38,026 nt of DNA from an uncultured Selenomonadaceae bacterium (GTDB taxonomy: Bacteria; Bacillota; Negativicutes; Selenomonadales; Selenomonadaceae): assembly GCA_937902665.1 (NCBI GenBank), contig CALELM010000087.1, positions 1-38,026 on the forward strand, given 5' to 3'. The translations under genes were made by a program, and so were the position numbers. The notes under the pieces were generated by a model. It worked only from the letters and a program-made list of their open reading frames with translations, was not told the DNA's origin and ran no database searches. Positions 31,058-38,026 of this stretch are shown here, one piece after another. Each line of letters opens with the position of its first letter. Positions within the stretch are counted from its first letter, which is position 1.

Positions 31058-32479
31058 CTACAAGACAGTCCGACCTGCAAAAACCTTGTAATATTTTTCT
31101 TCAGCTTCCATCAACTGATGTGCTGCAGCAAGCTGTTCCTCTACCTGCTTATAGGATGTACCACCCAAGGAATTGCGATTTTTGACACAAGTTTCAGGAG
31201 AAATGGCTTCCTTGATGTCCTCTTCAAAAAGGGGAGACAGCTTCTGGAAATCCTGCAGCGACATGTCCTGCAGCCAGATCCCTTTTTCAATACACTCATG
31301 CACTGCCATGCCTGATACTGCATGTGCCTGACGGAACGGCATTTCCTTTTTGACCAAATAATCTGCCAGATCGGTCGCATTGGAAAAATCTTCTGCCACA
31401 GCCTTCTTCATGACTTCCTTGCGAACCCTCATACCGCGAATCAACTGGGCATACACAGCAAGGCTAAACTTCACGGTATCAATAGCATCAAAAATACCTT
31501 CCTTGTCCTCCTGAAGGTCTTTATTGTATGCAAGTGGCAATCCCTTCACCGTTGTCAGCATTGCCATCAGGTGCCCAATCACTCGACCGGTCTTTCCTCT
31601 CACCAACTCAGACACATCTGGATTCTTTTTTTGTGGCATCATGGACGAACCTGTACAATGTGCGTCATCAAGCTCAACAAAAGAAAACTCACGAGAACAC
31701 CACAGTATCGTTTCTTCCGACAATCGAGAAAGATGTACCATGAGAATAGAAGAAGCAGACAAGAATTCCATAATGTAATCCCGATCACTGACTGCATCCA
31801 AGCTGTTATGGTAAATGCTCTCAAAATTCAACTGCTTTGCTACAAACTCACGATCAATAGGGAACGTCGTACCAGCTAACGCGCCAGCCCCCAAGGGCAT
31901 AATGTCAGCCCTTTCGTACGCTCCTTGAAAACGCGCAAAATCACGCACAAGCATAGCAAAATACGCCATCAAATGATGCGAGAAAAGGATTGGCTGCGCA
32001 CGCTGCAGATGTGTATAACCAGGCATGATGACATCGCTGTACTTCTCAGCGGTTTCTACTAAAGCCTTCTGTAAGTCGATAATCAAAGCTTCTACTTCAG
32101 CAATTTCCCGACGCACATACATATGTGTATCTAAAGCAACCTGATCATTACGGCTCCGTGCTGTATGAAGCCGTCCGCCAGCCTCTCCAATCATTTCTGT
32201 TAGACGCTTTTCGATATTCATGTGAATATCCTCTAGGTCAACAGAAAAATCAAACTTCCCTGCTTCAATCTTTTCAAGAATATCCTGTAACCCAGAAACG
32301 ATGGCATTCTTATCGTCTTCTGAAAGAATGCCGCACTTTGCCAGCATAGATGCATGTGCAATAGAGCCAGCAATGTCTTCACGGTACATTCTCTTGTCGA
32401 ACTGAATCGAAGCTTGAAATTCATTAATCATTTCATCGGTAGACTTAGAAAACCGCCCACCCCAAAGCTTTTCGCTCAT
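31058..32479 (-). CDS. argH: Argininosuccinate lyase
   Basis: The 473-residue enzyme cleaves argininosuccinate to arginine and fumarate, the last step of arginine synthesis. It begins EKLWGGRFSKSTDEMINEF. HTARSRNDQVALD is near residue 104, the catalytic-region HLQRAQP near 157, and the superfamily signature GSSMMPQKKNPD near 278. It lies two bases after argG and uses AGGAG inside the argG end. It is the last operon gene. Confidence 0.98.
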   Translation of the reverse strand: MSEKLWGGRFSKSTDEMINEFQASIQFDKRMYREDIAGSIAHASMLAKCGILSEDDKNAIVSGLQDILEKIEAGKFDFSVDLEDIHMNIEKRLTEMIGEAGGRLHTARSRNDQVALDTHMYVRREIAEVEALIIDLQKALVETAEKYSDVIMPGYTHLQRAQPILFSHHLMAYFAMLVRDFARFQGAYERADIMPLGAGALAGTTFPIDREFVAKQLNFESIYHNSLDAVSDRDYIMEFLSASSILMVHLSRLSEETILWCSREFSFVELDDAHCTGSSMMPQKKNPDVSELVRGKTGRVIGHLMAMLTTVKGLPLAYNKDLQEDKEGIFDAIDTVKFSLAVYAQLIRGMRVRKEVMKKAVAEDFSNATDLADYLVKKEMPFRQAHAVSGMAVHECIEKGIWLQDMSLQDFQKLSPLFEEDIKEAISPETCVKNRNSLGGTSYKQVEEQLAAAHQLMEAEEKYYKVFAGRTVL

Positions 32480-32481
32480 AT

Positions 32482-33687
32482 TTACTTTTTCTCCTGCATA
32501 AGAGCACGAACTTTAAGCGGCAAACCAAAAAGATTGATGAATCCAGTTGCATCTGCCTGATTGTAAACATCATCATGCTCAAATGTAACAAATTCCTGAC
32601 TATACAAGGAATACGGGGACTTAGAACCAGCAGAAATGATATTCCCTTTGTAGAGCTTCATGCGAACCGTACCCGTAACAGTCTGCTGTGTGCTTTCAAC
32701 AAATGCATCCATTGCTTCACGAAGCTGGCAGAACCACATTCCATCATATACGAGTTCGCCATACCTTACTGCCATTTGTTCCTTGTAGTGGAAGGTGGCT
32801 CTATCCAAGCAAAGATACTCAAGCTCACGATGTGCATAGTACAGAATCGCTCCGCCAGGATTTTCATAAACGCCGCGAGACTTCATTCCAACGAGACGGT
32901 TCTCGCAGATATCCGTAATGCCGACACCGTTCCTTGCACCAATTTCGTTCAATTTAGTGAGCAGTTCAACAGCACCCAATTTTTCGCCATTAACAGCAAC
33001 AGGATTTCCTTTTTCAAAATCAACAGTGACATATTCTGGTTTGTCCGGAGCATCTTCAGGTGCCTTGGAGATCAAGAACATATCATTTTGTGGCTCATTC
33101 CAAGGATCTTCCAAATCAGAGCCTTCATGAGAAAGATGCCAAATATTGCGATCCATGCTATACTTCTTGTTTTCTGTCGGTACAGAAATAGAATGTTTCT
33201 TAGCATATTCAATTTCCGAACTGCGGGAATCCAAGTCCCATTCTCTCCAAGGTGCAATAATCTTGAGGTTCGGAGCGAGAGCCTTGATCGTCAATTCAAA
33301 ACGAACTTGGTCATTTCCCTTTCCTGTCGAGCCATGAGCAATGGCATCAGCACCTTCCTGCTTTGCAATTTCAACAAGCCTCTTCGCAATAATAGGACGA
33401 GCAAATGAGGTTCCAAGAAGATATTTTCCTTCATAGACTGCATCAGCCTTCAAAGTAGGCCATACGTAATCCTCAAGAAATTCCTTTGTCAAATCAGCAA
33501 TAAATACCTTGGAGGCACCAGACTGGATTGCTTTCTCCTGAACAACATTCAGTTCATCGCCCTGCCCAACGTCAGCGCAAACTGCAATAACCTCACAGTT
33601 ATCATAGTTTTCCTTAAGCCAAGGAATAATAATTGATGTATCCAACCCTCCGGAATATGCAAGTACAACCTTGTTTACCTTTGCCAT
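32482..33687 (-). CDS. argG: Argininosuccinate synthase
   Basis: The 401-residue ATP-dependent enzyme joins citrulline and aspartate. The N-type ATP pyrophosphatase loop LAYSGGLDTSIIIPWL is at residues 9-24. GSTGKGNDQVRFE is near residue 118, with ENRLVGMKSRGVYENPGG further on. Length is standard. AAAGGAGAG precedes the start. Confidence 0.98.
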   Translation of the reverse strand: MAKVNKVVLAYSGGLDTSIIIPWLKENYDNCEVIAVCADVGQGDELNVVQEKAIQSGASKVFIADLTKEFLEDYVWPTLKADAVYEGKYLLGTSFARPIIAKRLVEIAKQEGADAIAHGSTGKGNDQVRFELTIKALAPNLKIIAPWREWDLDSRSSEIEYAKKHSISVPTENKKYSMDRNIWHLSHEGSDLEDPWNEPQNDMFLISKAPEDAPDKPEYVTVDFEKGNPVAVNGEKLGAVELLTKLNEIGARNGVGITDICENRLVGMKSRGVYENPGGAILYYAHRELEYLCLDRATFHYKEQMAVRYGELVYDGMWFCQLREAMDAFVESTQQTVTGTVRMKLYKGNIISAGSKSPYSLYSQEFVTFEHDDVYNQADATGFINLFGLPLKVRALMQEKK

Positions 33688-33730
33688 AATAATCTCTCCT
33701 TTTTATTTGCAGTCTTAAAAAGACTTAAAT

Positions 33731-34660
33731 TTACGCCATGGTAAGTGCCATGATAGCTTTCTGCGTATGAAGGCGATTCTCTGCTTCATCAAAAATGACA
33801 TTCGCATTTTTTTCCAAGACATCGTCTGTGATCTCTTCACCACGATATGCCGGCAGGCAATGCATAACGATAACACGCTTATCCGCATGGGAAAGCAATT
33901 CCTTGTTGACCTGATACGGGACAAAAATCTTCTTTCGGGCATCATGCTCATCCTCTTGTCCCATGCTTGCCCAAGTATCCGTAACGACGATATCAGCACC
34001 TTTGACTGCTTCTGCTGGATCTTCCACCCATGCGACAGATGCACCCGTTTCCTCTGCATCCTCAATCGCCTGCTTCATCACGGTTGCATCTGGTTTATAG
34101 TCCTTCGGTGTTGCTGCAACAAAAGCCATGCCCATCTTTGCGCATCCATACATATAGGAATTTGTCATGTTATTCCCATCACCGACATAAGCCATTTTCA
34201 ACCCGCTCAGGCTCTTTCCTTTGTATTCCTGAATCGTCAAAAGATCTGTCAATACCTGACATGGATGCAAAAGATCCGTCAAGCCGTTAATGACTGGAAC
34301 ATCTGCATACTTCGCAAATTCAAGAACCGTGTCATGGCCAAAGGTACGAATCATAATACCATCCAGATACCTAGAAAGTACCCTCGCCGTATCTTTGATT
34401 GGCTCACCCCGCCCTAGCTGCAGATCACGATTTGACAAGAAAAGTGCTTGCCCGCCTAACTGGTACATGCCAGTTTCAAAAGATACTCTTGTCCTCGTGG
34501 ATGACTTCTCAAAAATCATTCCCAAGGTTTTTCCTTCAAGAATATGATGCTCTACGCCTGCCTTTTGCATAGCCTTGAGCTCTTTGGCAAATGACAAAAT
34601 CTCCTGTACTTCATCTACGGAAAGATCGTGAATAGACAACATATCTTTTCCTTTTAGCAC
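33731..34660 (-). CDS. argF: Ornithine carbamoyltransferase
   Basis: The 309-residue enzyme makes citrulline from ornithine and carbamoyl phosphate. The carbamoyl phosphate loop is STRTRVSFE near residue 53, DLLHPCQVLTDLLTI is near 130, and the ornithine-site HCLPAYRG near 265. The start is GTG 34660, seven bases after GGAGG. A possible internal promoter lies in the 77-base gap to argD. The anabolic role is supported by the operon. Confidence 0.97.
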   Translation of the reverse strand: MLKGKDMLSIHDLSVDEVQEILSFAKELKAMQKAGVEHHILEGKTLGMIFEKSSTRTRVSFETGMYQLGGQALFLSNRDLQLGRGEPIKDTARVLSRYLDGIMIRTFGHDTVLEFAKYADVPVINGLTDLLHPCQVLTDLLTIQEYKGKSLSGLKMAYVGDGNNMTNSYMYGCAKMGMAFVAATPKDYKPDATVMKQAIEDAEETGASVAWVEDPAEAVKGADIVVTDTWASMGQEDEHDARKKIFVPYQVNKELLSHADKRVIVMHCLPAYRGEEITDDVLEKNANVIFDEAENRLHTQKAIMALTMA

Positions 34661-34703
34661 AATAAGACCTCCATCTGTATATAATTTCTTTGCTTCCTAA
34701 AGC

Positions 34704-34709
34704 ATTATA
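34704..34709 (-). promoter_or_regulatory. Possible internal promoter (-10 box) before argF
   Basis: A perfect TATAAT on the minus strand stands in the largest gap of the arg operon. The hexamer 17 bases upstream is TTTTAA, a poor -35 box. It may give argFGH some separate expression. Confidence 0.3.
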
Positions 34710-34737
34710 CTACATTTTCAAATGCCTTAAAAGCTGT

Positions 34738-35946
34738 TTATTCGCCTGCATATTTAGGAAGCACTTCATTTATCATGCAGATCACTTCATCTACTTGCTC
34801 CTTGGTGATAATAAGAGGGGGAATAAAACGAAGTACTGTACCAATAGTACAATTTATGATAGCACCTTTTTCGAGGACGTCATTGACGATATCTCTCCCC
34901 TGTCTTGTAAGTTCTGCACCAAGAATCAATCCTGTTCCACGTACTTCTTTGATAAGCGACGGATATTTTTTCTGAAGGCCTTCCAACTGGCTCTTAAAAT
35001 AAACGCCTACTTCTTCTACCCTTTCCAAGAAGCTCTCTTGCGATACGGTATCAAGTACCACATTGGCAGCAGCACATGCAAGAGGATTTCCTCCAAATGT
35101 CGTACCGTGATCCCCTAACTGGAATGCTTGAGCAACCTCATCTGTCACAACAAAAGCACCAATGGGAACGCCCCCTGCCAGACCCTTGGCAAGTGTCACG
35201 ATATCAGGCTTTACGCCATATTTATCATAAGCAAAAAACTTACCGCTGCGTCCAATGCCAGCTTGAATCTCATCAAAAATCAGAAGTGCGTGGTATTTAT
35301 CGCAAAGTGCCCGAACCTGCTTTAAATAATCTCCCTTTGGCGTATGAACACCGCCTTCCCCCTGAATCGTTTCCAGCATAACAGCACAAGTCTTGTCGCT
35401 CATCATTTTTTCGAGTTCATCAATATCATTATAGTGAACATAGCTAAAACCTTCTGGAAGCGGGCCAACGCCTTCTTGATAATGCGGCTGTCCAGTTGCG
35501 GTCAAGGTTGCCAAGGTGCGTCCATGAAAACTGTTCCATGCCGTAATAATTTGGGACTTCTCTTTGTCCAACCTATGTGCATATTTTCTGGCAATTTTAA
35601 TAGCGCCTTCGTTTGCTTCTGCACCAGAATTTGCGAAAAATGCTTTATCCAATCCACTGAGCGCTACCAGCTTGGACGCAGCATCAGCCTGTGGCTGGGT
35701 ATAATAGAGATTAGAGCAATGAATCATCTTAGAAGCCTGCTGTGATACGGCTTCCACCAAAGGCGGGTAACCATGCCCCAAAACATTTACAGCAATACCA
35801 GCAAGGAAATCAATGTACTTTTTCCCCGTATTGTCGTAGGCGTAAACGCCATCCCCATGATCCAATACGATTTTATACCGTTGAAATACCGGAAGATAAT
35901 CTCTGGCATCTTTCTCAAAAATCTGTTGTGCTGTTTCTTTTGCCAT
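34738..35946 (-). CDS. argD: Acetylornithine aminotransferase
   Basis: The 402-residue class III PLP enzyme converts N-acetylglutamate semialdehyde to N-acetylornithine. Visible parts are GIAVNVLGHGYPP, FFANSGAEANEGAIKIARKY near residue 110, IFDEIQAGIGRSGKFFAYD near 230 and the PLP lysine in TLAKGLAGGVPIGA near 258. GGAGG precedes the ATG. It lies about 23 bases after argB. Confidence 0.97.
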   Translation of the reverse strand: MAKETAQQIFEKDARDYLPVFQRYKIVLDHGDGVYAYDNTGKKYIDFLAGIAVNVLGHGYPPLVEAVSQQASKMIHCSNLYYTQPQADAASKLVALSGLDKAFFANSGAEANEGAIKIARKYAHRLDKEKSQIITAWNSFHGRTLATLTATGQPHYQEGVGPLPEGFSYVHYNDIDELEKMMSDKTCAVMLETIQGEGGVHTPKGDYLKQVRALCDKYHALLIFDEIQAGIGRSGKFFAYDKYGVKPDIVTLAKGLAGGVPIGAFVVTDEVAQAFQLGDHGTTFGGNPLACAAANVVLDTVSQESFLERVEEVGVYFKSQLEGLQKKYPSLIKEVRGTGLILGAELTRQGRDIVNDVLEKGAIINCTIGTVLRFIPPLIITKEQVDEVICMINEVLPKYAGE

Positions 35947-35969
35947 TATGATTCCTCCAAAAATAATAA

Positions 35970-36854
35970 TTATTTGACAACCTGTGTTCCAATGCCTGTC
36001 GGTGTGAAAATTTCAAGGATAATGGAATGTGCCTGACGTCCATCAATAATATGTGTTTTTCCAGTGCCTTTTTCCAGTGCCTGCAAACAAGCCTCTACCT
36101 TTGGAATCATTCCGCCAACAATAATGCCTTCTTTGATATATTGCTTTGCTTCTGCATGGTGCAACGAAGAAATAAAGGTACTCTTGTCGTGAAAATCCTT
36201 ATAAATTCCTTCAATGTCCGTAAGCAGCAAAAGCTTTTCTGCACTTAATGCTCCTGCAATCTGGGCTGCAACATAGTCTGCGTTGATATTGTAGCTCTCA
36301 CCGTCATCACCAACACCAATGGGAGCAATCACAGGAATGTAATTATGGGCTATCAAATCCTGCAAGATCTGTATATCGACTTTTTCGACTTCACCAACAT
36401 AACCAATATCAACTTTCTTCTTTTCTTCGCCTTCATAAACTGTTGCCAGCTTCTTGCGGGCTCTGATAAGTCCTGCATCCTTTCCGCTAAGCCCCACCGC
36501 TTTCACTCCACGTTGGTTCAGCAGGTTGACAATCTCAGAGTTAATCTTTCCATCCAGTACCATTTCAGCAATTTCAACGGTCTCTTCATCCGTCACCCGC
36601 AGCCCACTGACGAAAGACGACTCTTTTCCTACTTTTTTCAGAAATCCCGTAATTTCAGGACCGCCGCCATGAACGATTACCGGATGAATTCCAACATATT
36701 TCATCAATGCAATGTCCTGCATAACCTTTTCTTTCAGATCATCATTGATCATTGCATTCCCGCCATATTTGATAACTACCGTTTTTCCATAAAATTCTTG
36801 AATGTACGGAAGGGCTTCTACCAAAATTTCAGCTTTATCCTTTGCATCAAACAT
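35970..36854 (-). CDS. argB: N-acetylglutamate kinase
   Basis: The 294-residue amino-acid kinase phosphorylates N-acetylglutamate. Motifs are VVIKYGGNAM near residue 27, PVIVHGGGPEI near 67, GLSGKDAGLI, and the C-terminal HIIDGRQAHSIILEIFTPTGIGTQVV. An N-terminal helix precedes the core, as in arginine-sensitive hexameric enzymes, so feedback inhibition by arginine is plausible (inference). ATG 36854 follows AGGATGTGA; an upstream TTG at 36872 is possible. Confidence 0.97.
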   Translation of the reverse strand: MFDAKDKAEILVEALPYIQEFYGKTVVIKYGGNAMINDDLKEKVMQDIALMKYVGIHPVIVHGGGPEITGFLKKVGKESSFVSGLRVTDEETVEIAEMVLDGKINSEIVNLLNQRGVKAVGLSGKDAGLIRARKKLATVYEGEEKKKVDIGYVGEVEKVDIQILQDLIAHNYIPVIAPIGVGDDGESYNINADYVAAQIAGALSAEKLLLLTDIEGIYKDFHDKSTFISSLHHAEAKQYIKEGIIVGGMIPKVEACLQALEKGTGKTHIIDGRQAHSIILEIFTPTGIGTQVVK

Positions 36855-36874
36855 ATCTTCACATCCTAACAAAA

Positions 36875-38026
36875 TCAGGTATGGTATTCTCCATTGATTT
36901 TTACATATTCATAAGAAAAATCGCAACTCCAAACGGTTGCCTCTGCTTCTCCCGCTCCCATGTCAATGGAAATCAAGATATCATGCTCCGCCATAACTTT
37001 TTTCAACGCTTCTGGATCATTTTTAGCACCAACTCCATTAGCATAAACTGGAACGTCTCCAAATTTGACAACCGTTTTCATTGGATTCATTGGAACTCCT
37101 GCATACCCTACAGCACAGATCACACGTCCCCAATTCGGATCTTCTCCAAAAAATGCCGTCTTGACCAACGGAGATTTCGCAACGCTCATGCCAATCGTCT
37201 TTGCATCTGCAAAGGAACTAGCTCCTGTTACATGAATGGTCAAGAACTTGGTTGCTCCTTCTCCATCGGCAGCAATACGTTGCGCCATGCCTTGGCACAC
37301 ACTAAGAAGTGTTGCATAGAACTTATCGTAGTCATCATTCTTTTCCGTAATTTTTGGATTCTCTGCCGCACCATTTGCCAATACGATAGCCATGTCATTC
37401 GTACTCATGTCACCATCAATGGAAATCATATTGAACGAAAGCTGAACTACATTGGAAAGTGCTTCCTGTAAAAGCTTGCTGTCAATATCTGCATCTGTTG
37501 TAATATAGCAGAACATGGTTGCCATATTCGGCTGAATCATGCCAGATCCTTTTGCAATCGCACCAAAACGAACCTTCTTTCCGCCAATTTCCACCTCAGT
37601 CGAACAAGCCTTGGAATAAGTATCTGTTGTGATGATTGCATTTCCTGCCTTTTCACTGCCCTCAAAAGAAAGCTCTGCCACTGCCTGCACGATACCTTTT
37701 TCCACCTTCTCCATAGGAAGACAAACACCTATAATTCCAGTAGAACCAACAATGACATCATTCGCATTGCAGCCAAGCTCTTTAGCTGCGACAGAGGCCA
37801 TCTTCTTTGCATCCATCAAGCCTTGTTCTCCCGTGCAAGCATTTGCACAGCCAGCATTGGCAACGATCGCATGAGCACTTCCTGTTTTTACTACCTCCTT
37901 GGAAACCTGAACAGGTGCGGCAGCAACTGCATTTTGCGTAAAAGTACCAGCAACAGCAGCTTCTCTTTCCGTATAAATTACAGCTACATCCAAATTTCCG
38001 CTTTTCTTGATTCCTGCCTTAACACC
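36875..38026 (-). CDS. argJ: Glutamate N-acetyltransferase/ornithine acetyltransferase ArgJ, 5' end outside the window
   Basis: About 383 residues are visible and the frame is open to the window edge (GVKAGIKKSGNLDVAVIYTE), so only a short N-terminal part is missing. ArgJ recycles the acetyl group from N-acetylornithine to glutamate. The autocleavage site is KGSGMIQPNMATMFCY, where the threonine of MATM becomes the nucleophile of the beta chain. Whether it is mono- or bifunctional cannot be read. It ends 20 bases before argB; argC probably lies upstream outside the window. Confidence 0.97.
   Translation of the reverse strand, partial: GVKAGIKKSGNLDVAVIYTEREAAVAGTFTQNAVAAAPVQVSKEVVKTGSAHAIVANAGCANACTGEQGLMDAKKMASVAAKELGCNANDVIVGSTGIIGVCLPMEKVEKGIVQAVAELSFEGSEKAGNAIITTDTYSKACSTEVEIGGKKVRFGAIAKGSGMIQPNMATMFCYITTDADIDSKLLQEALSNVVQLSFNMISIDGDMSTNDMAIVLANGAAENPKITEKNDDYDKFYATLLSVCQGMAQRIAADGEGATKFLTIHVTGASSFADAKTIGMSVAKSPLVKTAFFGEDPNWGRVICAVGYAGVPMNPMKTVVKFGDVPVYANGVGAKNDPEALKKVMAEHDILISIDMGAGEAEATVWSCDFSYEYVKINGEYHT

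Overview
The window looks like a housekeeping stretch of a low-to-medium GC bacterium of the Firmicutes lineage, most likely a Negativicute (Selenomonas/Anaerovibrio-like). The basis is gene content and order: ctsR next to radA, rpsB-tsf-pyrH-frr-uppS-cdsA-dxr-rseP-ispG-proS, ylxM-ffh-rpsP-khpA-ylqD-rimM-trmD and tgt-yajC-secD-secF. Strong AGGAGG ribosome binding sites and frequent TTG starts fit this. The genus is inference; no rRNA or other decisive marker is present. I see no tRNA, rRNA, CRISPR array or intact insertion sequence.

Layout, plus strand. Positions 1-1611 hold the 3' part of a transketolase gene. A ctsR repressor gene follows, with its own promoter and a CtsR-like operator, then a 46-codon reading frame, radA and a D-Ala-D-Ala carboxypeptidase (1726-5029). 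A strong promoter at 5074-5102 opens the long translation/isoprenoid/envelope operon: rpsB, tsf, pyrH, frr, a 73-aa unknown, a 56-aa 2[4Fe-4S] ferredoxin, uppS, cdsA, dxr, rseP, ispG, proS, and last a 493-aa protein resembling an NRPS condensation domain that has lost its catalytic histidines (15591-17072). A convergent YigZ/IMPACT gene follows. A gene-free interval of about 530 bp (17716-18245) holds a 23-bp perfect hairpin, further weak inverted repeats, an AT-rich 15-bp inverted repeat and a consensus promoter. That promoter serves ylxM-ffh-rpsP-khpA-ylqD-rimM-trmD plus a cupin gene, closed by a strong terminator at 22812-22847.

Layout, minus strand (22854 to the end). A four-gene cluster runs from a tyrosine recombinase through a SIMPL-domain protein and an acyltransferase-3 membrane protein to a small exported protein. 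A 12-6-12 inverted repeat lies upstream of the recombinase. The operon tgt-yajC-(5-formyltetrahydrofolate cyclo-ligase)-secD-secF lies between a promoter at 30851-30879 and a terminator at 26486-26528. The arginine operon argJ-argB-argD-argF-argG-argH runs in from the right edge and ends in a terminator at 30973-31008.

Together the genes cover ribosome assembly and translation (rpsB, tsf, frr, proS, rpsP, rimM, trmD), protein targeting and export (ffh, ylxM, secDF, yajC), MEP isoprenoid and lipid-carrier synthesis (dxr, ispG, uppS, cdsA), envelope proteolysis and peptidoglycan trimming, and arginine synthesis by the acetyl-cycling pathway. The least explained items are the degenerate condensation-like protein, the recombinase with its neighbouring inverted repeat, the ferredoxin placed inside the isoprenoid operon, the rearranged ctsR locus and the structured 17.8-18.2 kb interval.
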